A DNA stretch of 64,000 bases from Galerina marginata (taxonomy: Eukaryota > Basidiomycota > Agaricomycetes > Agaricales > Galerinaceae), in the NCBI GenBank assembly GCA_023014335.1, contig JAECYW010000035.1, positions 186,001-250,000 on the forward strand, read 5' to 3'. The stretch's first letter is position 1; every line of letters starts with the position of its first letter. Positions 23,609 to 34,077 of the stretch are shown in pieces. The notes below the pieces were generated by a model. The model made no database searches. It was not told where the DNA came from and worked only from the letters and a program-made list of their open reading frames with translations. A program made the translations under genes and the position numbers.

Positions 23609-25280
23609 TTAATTCGTCGCCGATGGACCAGACTCCTGCTCCGACCCCGACTTCGCCGGCGTAGTCAAAACCGCCTCCCACAGTTTAACGGAGTCCACAA
23701 TATCCTTGATTAGTGTCAATAGTTGACCGTCTCCCCACGACTGGCCTAAAACACTCCTCTCGTCTGTTAACCCGCTGTTGATTAGGTTCAGCTCTAGACC
23801 AGCCAGGAAGTTGTTGACATGGTCATTCAACTGAACTTTGGCCTCTTCGACCTTTGCCAAAAGGAAGGTATCGCTGGGAGTGACGGAGGCGGCGTCGACC
23901 TGAGCGGGCGAACCAGGACTGGGAAACGCCCAAAACGGTGGACCGCAGCCAAGGACGATATTCGCAAGGGCTTCCACATGTTCGACAGACATGAGATCCT
24001 TGAACAAGACGCTAATGCACATGCTAATGTGTTCACGGGTAATCAGGCCGTGCTTGAAAAGTGCAGCAATCAATTTGCAAAGCGTTAGACCCGACCGCAC
24101 GTATTGAGGAGGTGGGTTGGTCTCGTAGGCTATCGAAGTAGGTTTGGCCTAATGATAACGACATGAGCAAAGATGAAAGGCGAAAAAAGAAGGAACTCAC
24201 GCAATCCCAGCATTGTATGAACTGCATCAAAACCGTTTCCCTCAAATTCCAGGCGAAGATTTGTCCTTTGTCGCCATGAAGTTGGGTAAGATGGGTATGC
24301 AGGTCTTCTGCCAACTTAGCGACAATGTTTTCAGGTTTCCTCTCGTCGTCTGCGTGGTTGTAAAATCGTAGGTCGTTTTGTGCAGGGAGGTACCTGGACG
24401 GATTGCATACGATCCATCTAGACTCGCTGAGCTCGGCCGGAGGCTTTGCAGCAGCTTCACAAAGCAGTTCGGCGAGTTCCAACAGGTTCTCCATGTCCCA
24501 GGCAGGGAAAGTGGTGACGATTACGTGCGCCAACACCCCGCGTTCGCGGGATGACGTCGCGGGGCTCAAAGCCTCGAGCAATACAGGAAGGTATCGCGGA
24601 GGGAATGGAGGTTCCGCGGGTTCCGACTCAGATATAGGCTGAGTAGACTGCATGACTGGGTGTGGAAGACCTGGAGGATACAAAGGAGGAAGGGGGACAG
24701 AGTGAAGGTAAGGAGAGTCATGTGGGAGTGGTGGTTGGCCAGGACTTATCGAATTGGAAGGGAAAGCCAAGGGGGCAAAGTCCAAGTCGAGCGGTGATGG
24801 TTGAAGGTAGTCCATGCTTATAGTATTGAACGGGTGATGGAGGTTGGTGGGGATAGCGAACGAAGGAACGAAGGGGACAGCATGTGGATTCAATTCGTCC
24901 TTTCGTCCCGGGTACTCAACCGGAACATTCCAGTCAAAATCGCCTTGCAACTGTGAGGCAAGTGCTTCCAGAAGGTCTTTCGAAGAGTTGTCCGCCTGAT
25001 GGTCATATTTTGGATTGGCAAAAATTTTCTTGATTTCTTCGTCTTCCAAAGACAGGGAGAGGGCTGAAGAGACACTACTTGCTGGCGAGTTTGTCAGATC
25101 GGGAGTGTATGTTTCACGGCGGAGAGCTGCATAAGGATCTGAAGCCGCATCATTGGATGGAGAGGAAGTCGTGGGTGTTTTCTCGGGCATGGGCTCTGTA
25201 CTTGGGATACGAGGACCGGTATTCCAGGGACTGGGCTCAAAGCAGCGGTTGAGTTCGATGATGAGACGTGAAGGGGGCAT
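23609..25280 (-). CDS. Uncharacterised protein, paralogue pair member B
   Basis: Two exons (24201-25280, 23609-24148) give about 539 residues. The first 230 residues are low-complexity Pro/Ser-rich. The helical part contains PRYLPVLLEALSPATS, WDMENLLELAELLCEAA and ends FIQCWDC at the intron. Exon 2 begins with a short linker, then LCKLIAALFKHGLI and FKDLMSVEHVEALANIVLGCG, which match LAHCNFIGCLYKAHFI and FQNTSVIEHLVAVRHIIFQAG of member A. The CWN/CWD residues immediately before a phase-0 intron are shared. MIF4G/ARM-like repeats are a reasonable guess; VEHVEAL plus a following pause resembles MIF4G helices. An upstream GTG frame adds a hydrophobic stretch before the Met, but there is no ATG for it. 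Confidence 0.65.
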
Positions 25281-26199
25281 GATGGCTGAGGCTGAGGTGG
25301 ACGTAAAGTAAAGGAATGTGATCGTTAAGATATGAAAGAGAGGACAAAAACGCACAGCGTTCTAGATGAGGAGAGATAAGCGGGTTATCGCAGCTGGGGG
25401 CTTGAGAGCACCAGAGGATGCTAAGTATTTATTATAACGAGAGAACTATCCCCAGGGCCTGGCTAATAGTGTTCACCGATCAGTTAGTGGCGACAAGACA
25501 CAAAAGGCTGGCTGTAGTAGCGTCAGGACTAATGATGGGAATCCACGCTGCGAGACAGGACAATAAGAATCATTAGCGAAGCCTTGTTATTCTCGAAGGT
25601 TGACGTTGGTCCCTTTCCCGGTAATAGCAACGAAATGATCAAGGATCACATTGCAAGTTTACTGAACAATAGTGTGGTTGCCAAAGTCAAATGATCTAAG
25701 TTCTTCCACCTTATTATGCCACGGCTGGAATGTGCAGTTAGTCGACAGTGAGTCGCTTTACAACAGGAACCTACAATAGCCCCAACACTGTTACTATGCC
25801 AAGCGATTGCGCTCTAGCCCAGGCCGCTGTCGCTATCGTTGACGTTCAGAACAAAAAGTTGGAAAAGTGAGTGAGTTGACCGTCGGACAATGTGGTCACG
25901 TGCTACTCGAGTATTGGGAAGCTTAGCTTTCAGGGATTCGGAGTCATGATCACAAAGCTTAAGGGTATTTCGTCTAAAATGAGACCAGAAGACTTCGAAC
26001 GGGCAGGATAATCACAGTGCCGGAGGATAGTGGGTAAGACATTACATTGGCGACCGAATCTATCAAAAATTTACAACCCAGTTTTACAGTTTAATTTACA
26101 GTTTTTCAGTCATCGCCCAACAAAACCTTTAAAGGAAGAGATATTTTGTTCTTGCTTGTTGATTTGATTCTTCCGGGTTCTCGGTACATTTTGACGCAC
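25281..26199. other. Intergenic region, no gene seen
   Basis: About 900 bp between the unknown gene (divergent end) and the 3' end of cutinase copy 2. No supported frame. GTCACGTG occurs near 25892. Confidence 0.4.
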
Positions 26200-27015
26200 T
26201 CAGCCCCCAATCTGCTGGAGAATGAATTGAGCAGCAGTATTTTGGTCGCGGTCCAAATACGTCAGGTGGACGTTAACATCCACACCCGAGGCACAGAAGG
26301 GGTCGTTAAAATCGCAGAAGGAGAGAATGCGCGGTTGCAACGTGGCGCTGTACTGTTAGTTTGCTTGACGCGGGAAGAGACCTGGGAGGACGGCGGTCCC
26401 TCGGTCGAAGGATTGTCCTGGAACATGGCGAGGGTCACCCATCTGGATGATGGCATTAACTGTGATAGTAGAAAGTCGTCAAATTTTGTTAGAGGGGTTT
26501 TTATTCAAAAAAAAAAAAGAGATTCACCTCGGTTGGAAATACTCGCAGGTACTGGGGAAGTCGCAGCCCCTAGGCCAGCAACACCGCCCCCTCCAGCGAC
26601 AGCGTCACCGATAATATGTGCACCCTGAATATTTCAAGAGTCAATAAACAATTCACCATATTTAAATACTTCATACCTGCGAATAGCCAACAAGTACGAT
26701 CTTCTGGCTTGGGCAAGTCTGAGCCTGGTTAGTGAGCAAAGTGATAGTCGCCTGGGTTCCTTGGGCCGAGCTGCTCGCGTAGTTGGTGAGTGTAGCTGGG
26801 TAATCGACGGCCACCGTCGAGACGGTCTGCTTGCTTTGAGTTTGTACTTGGGTCACTAGAGCGCCAATGATGCCTGCGCCGGGGGCCTCAGTGGACGCGC
26901 GAGCAGCGATTATGTGCACGGCAGCGCAGGGACTGGCGGGCACTGCTACTGGGACAGCGCTTACTGAGAGAAGAGAGGCTCCGAGGACGAAGACAGAGAA
27001 GACTTTGGAAAACAT
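26200..27015 (-). CDS. Secreted cutinase / CE5 family esterase, copy 2
   Basis: Three exons on the minus strand with the same two intron positions as copy 1: after VGYSQ, and at the split Val codon following the ASISNR segment. The signal peptide MFSKVFSVFVLGASLLSVSA, VGYSQG nucleophile box, GDPRHVPGQ, FCDFNDPFC and VHLTYL are all present, so the Ser-Asp-His triad is complete. One difference stands out: the strongly conserved segment before TEAPG reads AARAS here instead of AARGS. The stop is TGA after QQIGG. The second intron carries a run of T residues. Likely an extracellular esterase on cutin-like or acetylated polymers. Roughly 20 kb from copy 1 and inverted relative to it. Confidence 0.9.
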
Positions 27016-27062
27016 TTGAGGAGAACCGGACTAGGATGTTGCTCTGTGGATTTCTCGTGGCG

Positions 27063-27069
27063 TTTTATA
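27063..27069 (-). promoter_or_regulatory. TATA box of cutinase copy 2
   Basis: TATAAAA on the minus strand, about 50 bp before the start codon, at nearly the same distance as TATAAAG in front of copy 1. Confidence 0.5.
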
Positions 27070-27313
27070 GATTTCGAAGGTAGATAGCCATGATTTTCTG
27101 GAGTTCCACTCCCAGGATCGAGGAGGCACCAAAGTAAACCATTGCGAAATTTATCTCTGAGCCGGAAAATGTGAATCGTCCAGGATTGAATTAATAGATG
27201 TCCCTGTTGGAAGGGATTCCTTGTGATACAAAGCATTGCATCCGCTGGTCAAACAGTCAGCGAGTACGACCTCAAAACCATCGAGCCTGACCAGTCTTCA
27301 AATCACAAAGAGT

Positions 27314-28110
27314 TCACAACCGCAAGCAAAAATAGCAGTAGCTTCCGAATTCTGGTCGTAGACGACACGGCACCAGTGAACGTGACCTTACCTGGGACCC
27401 ACATTGGGCTTGCCAACTGCCGAAGGACAACGGGTGCAGATCGATAAGTATAGCCTTGCCCTCGGGGATGGGCAATAACATGAAAACGGGTGCAGTTGAG
27501 CTGAAGAATATCGTCCTGTCGAATGCTGGAATGTAACGGATGCATATCAACAAAGATAGACTCCTCGCCCTCGACCGTGGTGGCGGCCACCAAAGGAAAG
27601 TATACAGCACCCATAGGACGAACGGATGCAATTGACTTGAGTAACATCGTGTCTGTATCTGAGTCTTACGCAGGACATTGACGACTAAACGAGAATAAAA
27701 GCTGCCAGGGCCCAGATTGGAAGAGAACCCCGAACCAGTCGTCCCATTCGGGTGCGGTGAACGTTACAAAGAGATGGGGCGTATTCGGTCTCTGAGATCT
27801 GAACCCAACAGTGGTGGTCACTGGTGAAAAGGCAAGACACTCGGAGTCGGAGAAGGCGTAATGCGTGCACGTGACCTCCTTAGATTGAGGTCCGACTGAA
27901 ACTCCCTCTTCCGAGTCTCGTTCTCCCTTCCACCCTGTTGTGGGGAAGGTCCTAGGATCCGGAACGAAACGACTTTGAAGGCTAAGTCGGCGGCTTGTCT
28001 TGCCAGAAACTTGTTCTCTACTCCCCAGTGTAAACACAAACGGGCGAACTCGCTCCTCAGCCCAACCTCAGCCTCCTGCTGGCATTCTAATTCTCAACTT
28101 TCAATACTTC
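27314..28110 (-). pseudogene. Unresolved minus-strand coding region, possibly broken
   Basis: Three stretches look coding on the minus strand but do not join cleanly. The first (about 27960-28090) reads SEFARLCLHWGVENKFLARQ. The second (27666-27990) contains TAPEWDDWFGVLFQSGPWQLL. The third (27350-27640) contains GEESIFVDMHPLHSSIRQDD, and a spliced tail could end with TGA at 27314. Frame changes between them would need introns under 35 bp, and no ATG is found in the first two. Either the gene has unusual splicing or sequence errors, or it is a frameshifted relic. I do not recognise the family. It lies head-to-head with the homeodomain gene. Confidence 0.35.
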
Positions 28111-28252
28111 AGTTGAGATTCCTTCTGTTTCTTTCGAAACATTGCATCCGTATTGCTGGCTTGACCTCGGATTATTCTCGTACAGCGGTTCGATACCAAG
28201 AACTTTTTGTTTCACAAATACTGGAATAGTCTCAAAATTGGCATTCCATCTC

Positions 28253-30300
28253 ATGGCACCGGATGCAACGACTGAACCCGCTCCTCGCCCTAAACGTGTA
28301 GTGACACGCGCGAACGCAGTACAAATAGCCACGCTGAAAAAAGCGTTTGAGATTTCGGACGTGTCTTCTTCGGAACAGCTGAAGGCGTTAAGTGAGGAGA
28401 TCAGCCTGTGAGTTCGACCACCGTTTTTTGTTTGAATATTTTTGGTCTTCGGTTATGTGGATGAAGGCGGGTGCAATGCACTGCAGAGCTGACCAGTTGC
28501 GTTACATGAATTCGAATCAACGTCTCTCTCACACTTTGCTTTTGCTGACGTCCTCTTGTGTCGCTTCCACGCCACCCAGACCAGAAAAATGGATTCACCA
28601 ATGGTTCGGACGTCAAAGGGTCAAGAAACGAAAATCAAAGACAAAGGCTACTATCTCTGATTCTGCTCCTAGTTCCAGTACTTCTAGTTCAGACCCTGTA
28701 TCCGCCGGTATTCCCGCCACTGGGTCGAGTTCTGGTCCTATTCTTTCTGCTCCAGAAATTCTTCGCGTCAAGTTAGAGAACCATGACCCTACCTCTGCAT
28801 CGCTGTCGGATCCGTTGCCAACTCCCTTACCCTTACCCATACCCGACCTTTCCTCGCCTGGAGCTCCGAGTGGGTTTGAATACGTTGCTACAAGTGTATC
28901 CACGACTTCCTCTGCACTTCTTGACCTTGACCGCCTGCCTCCTACCCTTGCCCCCACTCGGAAGAAGCGGGGTAGAGCTCCCAAAAATCAGAGCCAGAAG
29001 CAAAACCAAAACCAAAACGAAGTTCAAGTTCAACCGGCAAGGGCTGTTCGAACACGCCGGGCTAAGGGCCGGAGCAGGATTCCAGTTATTGAATCTTTAA
29101 AGGCTTCTATCATTAAGATGGAACTCGTCGAACCTTCTACTGAGGTGATAAGTGGACCTCTACCGACGGAATCGATGAATGCGCTTGCTCTGGGTTCAAA
29201 TCTTTTGCCTGCTGGCCGTACCGCTTCTAAACCTTCCGCGAATTCGACTCCTCTTGATACTGGTTCTACATCTGCGCCTAGTCACTATACCTATACCCAA
29301 CCTTTGCCGATGGTCACCCCCGCGAAAAGGTCTCTCCTGGCGACTGCGACCACTCGGCTTGGAAATTTGCGACATTCTCGACCTAGTCTGTCTAGCAACC
29401 AGTCTGATAGCATATATTCACCTTCATTCCCAACTTACAGTGCTGCAGTCAGAGGAAGCGGTCTACAACAACAAAATGACAATGTACAACATAACGAGGC
29501 AGCTCCGACTCTCGCTTCTCGATCGCGAAGACCCGCCCTGCCATTGTATAGACAAGGCCCTGTGTTCCCAACTCGGTTTCAGAATAATGGACCTTACAAC
29601 TATTCTCCGGAAAATACTTCGAACGCGGCCTTCGGCTCCGTACACAATACTTCTTTGTTTCTTCCTCCTGCGTCTGACGACGGCTCCATGTCCTCTGCCT
29701 TGGATACTGTTCCTTCTATGGCTCAAGGGACATTTCCTAATTTCTATATCCCTCGACCTCTAGCACCCGCATTTGATTGGGAGAATCATATTCCTTCGCA
29801 GATGTCTCTTAACTCGTCTTTCTCAGGTTATGATATTTCCAATGTCGATAGTTTATACCCCCACCAGGTGAGCCAATACTCCTTAATTGTTAAAATTTTC
29901 ATTAAAAGTCAGCCAGAACCCCTTTCAGTTTCATCAACCACAAAATCAGCAATCGAGTTATCTCAGCGAATCGGCTGGTTATCAACAATCACTGGAATTG
30001 ATCGCGCCACCACAAATTGGGGGAGCACCGTTGTCCGCCCAGCTGGAGCAATGCGACACCTTCAACGAATTTCTGCAAGGGACCCCTCTCGATCCTTCGA
30101 TAGCGCCTCTCAAGCATCTAACAGATATTCTTGGGAACTTCAAGGATGGGCATGGGACGTATTTACCGTTGATGGTCGAGGAGGAACGCGGGAAGTTGGT
30201 GAAGTGTTTGTTAGATGAAGGCTTGGTGGAGAGAAATCCGTTCCAGGCCGCGATGGGGCTTTCGCTTTTGACAAAGTTGGGAGTGGAATGGGAGATGTAA
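28253..30300 (+). CDS. Homeodomain transcription factor with atypical recognition helix
   Basis: Three exons (28253-28407, 28580-29867, 29917-30300) give about 608 residues. Residues 20-70 form a homeodomain: helix 1 QIATLKKAFEISD, helix 2 EQLKALSEEISL, then PEKWIHQWFGRQRVKKRK. The 172 nt first intron splits the Leu before PEKW, and removing it restores exactly the normal helix 2-3 spacing. The invariant Trp-Phe and Arg53 are present, but position 51, almost always Asn, is Arg (WFGRQR). A basic segment KKRKSKTK follows as a likely nuclear signal. The remaining 500 residues are Ser/Pro/Asn/Gln-rich with a more ordered C-terminus (PLKHLTDILGNFKDGHGTYLP). A solitary nuclear regulator is likely. 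It is not obviously a mating-type gene. Confidence 0.8.
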
Positions 30301-31982
30301 ACTGGCACTCTTTGGCCTAGCTTTTGTGAGATTCGTATCATAGTGCGCGTCAGCGATATTTCCTGTGGGCAATATCGGGTATTTGGGACTTAACTTGCAT
30401 TGAAGCTTTCTATACAATGCGCTTGTGATGAACTTTCCAAATAAACCTGGCAGTGGTATTATAATAGATGGCCTTTGCCTCTTTCGCACCTCGCTCAGGC
30501 TACCTGTCAGACGCTTTGAGATTGAAGATACTTGCTTTCGTGTATATCAAAGAGTGCAGAAATCCGATGGACGACAAACGATGAACATATGGGCAGTCTC
30601 GTGAGCATTGCTATTCTGTCCGTGGTCTGTGATTTCAAACTGAGCAACGAGTGCCAGTGTACGAACACAACGTTCCCCTGTCTCGTTGATTGTCGCTCAA
30701 CGTGGCCGAGAACTTATTTCGCGGAGCATGGAAATCTCCCTTTCCAATACGCCCCTCCAAAACCCGAGGGCGGTCCAAGGTGCATATAACTAGTACCGCT
30801 CTTGGAATGAGATAGAAGGCTGGCCACAGTGCTGGGTCGATTCCCATCATCTTTCCCCCCAGCTCCTTGCTTTCCAGGCCAAGATTCTCAAACCCATATA
30901 GAAGAAAATTCAAGCAGTCGACAGAATGCAGACTGCGACGATTCATGTAATATTTTGTTCACGTACATATTGTTGAGAATTGAGGCGAACCTGTCCGAGA
31001 AAGGCAATTATATCCGTATATGGCAACCTCTTTCTGATCATCATGGTTTCTCAGGGAGTAATTAACGACAGGATCCAGCGGAATTAATACGAACACTTGG
31101 TTATAAACTCGCTACCAAACTGCAGGACGTGATTGTTTTTAAAGTTTTGGCTTTAGCTTGGTCGACTGTGGAAAGGCGTCTCAGCCTAGGCCCTTTTATG
31201 AAAATTTCCAAAACACACCTACTAACCCTGGGCAAGTACTTATGGCAGTTAACCTTTTAGGGTATCGGGCTACGTAGAACAATTAAATTTAAGAACTCTA
31301 TGGGAGCTCCTAGCTTTCGTTCGAGCAACTTAAAACACGGGTAGGTGCACATAGTAATTGGCCATCCATGTCGCCAACAATTAAGTATTATCGTTTCCAC
31401 TGAATCTGAACTTGAAATTTTCATTTTCCCCCACATCAATTTTATCAGTCGCATATCAGAAGCGAACATGGAATTGAAACTCCATGCAGTCTTGTTTAGT
31501 ATGGAGATATGTACTCTATGTAGAAGGCAGCAAGACAGTTCTCCTCCGGCCCGGGCCAAATTGTACATGCCTTTGCCTTGCCCGTACCTAGTACGAGTAC
31601 GAGAGTTTGGTTGGTTGTCTCCGTAAACAGCAGGCGGAATATCTACTGCGAATAAATAAATAAATTACTGAATGATGCATAGTTAGTAGGTGAATCCGAA
31701 ATCGTCACCTTTTGGTCACCTTACGTTCTTGCAAGTTTCGAATTTTTAGCACGCCTTCACTCTCAATTTTTGGGTACATCCACTCTCCAGCCTATTTATT
31801 GCGATATATATTATTATTTTTCCTGAGGTAGAATTTCGGTTAGGCATTTTGTACGACGTCATAGAGTATTGCCCTGATGCCGGTCTGACCCGGTGTTCAA
31901 AATCCCCACGCGTTTTGTTTCACAGCGAATCAACACAACCTGCTCTCCACCCTCCCTCCGCAATCCCTAGCACATTACAAAA
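30301..31982. other. Intergenic region, no gene seen
   Basis: About 1.7 kb, with AT-rich patches (AAATAAATAAAT near 31650) and a short imperfect repeat of TAC(G/C)AG units near 31590. No frame shows family features. Confidence 0.4.
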
Positions 31983-33110
31983 ATGTCTGCTGCTCGTCTC
32001 GCTCGCACCACCGCTCTCCAGTCGGCGACACGTCGTGCACAGACCACCGCGTCAAGAGTGTCCAGGCGCGCTATGTCTGCTTCCGCCGAGTCATCACATG
32101 GTGCCCCCAAATCGGACACCCCCTGGATTGTAAGCCCTCCATTTCGTGGTTGTCCTCGAAACTCCTGCTCAATTTGTCATTGTTGCGATTTCATTACGCA
32201 TAGGTTGGTTCGGTGTTGGTCTTTGCTCCCCTCGTGAGTTGTTTGTCTGCACCTAGCGACACGACGTCACTGAAATGCCCAATTCGGATTGCCTTTTTTC
32301 CTTCCGTCCTCCTTTCATCGAATTGAAATGGATGGGATTGTGATGAGCACAGTTCCTCTATCTCGTCTCTCCGACTGCTAGAAAGCACACACCCAGTGTG
32401 CACAATGACAAGCACGAGTATCCCACTTTGAAGACCCACCTGCCGAATGAGACTCACACCGAGGAGGCTGCTCCGCCGGCTGAGGACAAATCAAAATCGC
32501 AAGAGGTGATCATGAAAGACGACGAAGGCACACCCGCGAATGTCGGCTCGTCGCTGGCGCTCTCAGAAGTACGTGCTGGAATCCCGCCTCCACAGACGCG
32601 TTGTCTAATGGAGCTCTTTTTCGTACTACCAGGCGAGCGATGCTCCGAAGGCGGCTCAGACGGTACGTGATTCATATTCTTTCTAAACTCCATGGTACCT
32701 GGACTTACCCGGCCATATGTGGAAATTATTAGCCTGAAGATCAGACTAAGCTCCGTGCTGATGCAGAGAACAATGAGGGTCATCAAACCGAAGTCGGTAG
32801 TGCACTCCACACGTCATTATTGTTGTATTCAATGTCTTTCTGGTTTTTACAGGACAAGGAGGAGGTACCTAAACCTGAAGAGAAGCCACAGACTGATGAG
32901 AAACCACAAGCTAAGGAAAAACCACAAGCTAAGGAGAAATCCCAAGCTAAGGATAAACCACAAGCTGAGGAGAAACCACAAAGCGCTGTGAGCCCGGAGA
33001 GCAAAACTCCTGAAAGCGAAGCCGAAGTACGCCTTTCTGCCTTGCTAGATGTTTTCTCAGTCACTGACCTGCTTTCTGTGCAATAGAAGCCCGCTGAAAA
33101 GAAGAACTGA
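31983..33110 (+). CDS. Probable mitochondrial membrane protein with Lys/Pro/Gln repeats
   Basis: A seven-exon gene. Exon 1 (31983-32129) encodes a long Arg/Ser/Thr/Ala-rich, acid-poor N-terminus (MSAARLARTTALQSATRRAQ) typical of a mitochondrial presequence. The 30 nt exon 2 (32204-32233, VGSVLVFAPL) joins FLYLVSPTA of exon 3 to form one membrane span. The rest is hydrophilic and acidic/basic: HNDKHEYPTLKTH, an EEAAPPAEDK stretch, then a tandem hexapeptide-like repeat of the KPQAKE type (variants KSQAKD, KPQAEE) and a short last exon KPAEKKN. The frame requires the donor GTCGGT after HQTE. No catalytic domain is visible. Similar small tail-rich mitochondrial proteins occur in basidiomycetes, but the function is unknown. 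Confidence 0.7.
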
Positions 33111-33342
33111 GGTACTTGATCCTGATACCTAGGGAACAATTGGGCGCTAGGACTAGGCGCCGTATATCATATTCTTTCTTATGCTCATCGAAGGTCCCAG
33201 AATGAGACTTTGTTTTTGAGCCATGTTAGTAAATATGTCAGTGATGCTATGATTAACAAGGCAAAATGACCGCTGGTTGTTGATCTCAAATAAACGAGAA
33301 TAAGCATCATTCATAATTTCTAGGCTGTCCATGTTGCTCATA

Positions 33343-34070
33343 TGAGTTCTGTCCTGATGCCTTGGTTTAGGAGGGAAATGGTGGCTGCTCTGGATCCATT
33401 GCCAATTGACTGCTTCAATACTGCCATTTCAATCTTCTTGACAAATAAATGCCACCATCGACGAAGAAGATGGATCAGAAGACAGGATTCCTGCTATAAG
33501 TACCCTTGGACATGGTTGGTTCTCCAAGTCTGTTCCGCCTGGAGGGACCTTCTCGACGATTCTCCATCTGTGTGGGGTCGTATCAGCAATTTTGATTGCC
33601 TACACCAAAAAGACTGGAGAAAGAAAGTTATCCGTCGTACGCTGTCGTAGGGGTCGTTCTGATCTGTTTGAGTGGGATGGTACAGTCTTGAGTATTTCCT
33701 ATAACGGCTTCGGCTTCACCGCAATTTTATCTTGGCAACTGGTCGAGGGTGCGATCCTTGGATCTAAATTTCAAGGACAAAGACAACAGTTGTTGACAAA
33801 GCCATCCGACACCCTGGAATCTTTTCAAATAATGTTGGCCGATCGCGACGAAGAGCCTTCTTCGCGCCAACCATCCGGTTTGACATGCCCACTCCTACAG
33901 GTGTACTCGACTTTCCTCCTTCGAAAAAAGTCTCAGTGCTCAGCTCTGGAATGCCTAGATGTTTCCAGCACCAAAATGCGCGGAGCACGACGACGACGAC
34001 AACGCCGCATTTGTTTCCCCGATAAAGGTACTTCGCACCCAGGAATACCGACAATTGCCATGGGTTCAAC
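33343..34070 (+). pseudogene. Decayed F-box gene copy
   Basis: The translated fragments match the intact F-box gene at 38.4-40.0 kb but in different frames. ATIDEEDGSEDRIPAISTLGH (about 33448-33512) matches its ADMEDESEDETPALNTLRH. Then, in another frame, QVCSAWRDLLDDSPSVWGRI matches QVCLAWRDLIVNSPSLWGRI, and DCLHQKDWRKKVI matches DWLHQEDWRKEVI. After a TAG and another shift comes SDLFEWDG, then SDTLESFQIMLADRDEEP against DALESFKLTLTNLEEDP. At least two frameshifts and one stop therefore break it. The 3' leucine-rich part is missing or unrecognisable. It is inverted relative to the intact gene, and its decayed end abuts the PPCDC gene on the other strand. Confidence 0.8.
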
Positions 34071-34077
34071 TAAATTC

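Noticed and set aside
6560..27015. Secondary-metabolite or plant-cell-wall degradation gene cluster
   Set aside because: Cutinases, SDRs and a metallopeptidase occur here but are interrupted by CLASP and other unrelated genes, and no core biosynthetic enzyme or dedicated transporter is present.
28253..30300. Mating-type (HD1/HD2) locus
   Set aside because: A divergent partner exists, but it shows no homeodomain, and no mitochondrial intermediate peptidase gene is visible nearby. A single homeodomain gene is not enough.
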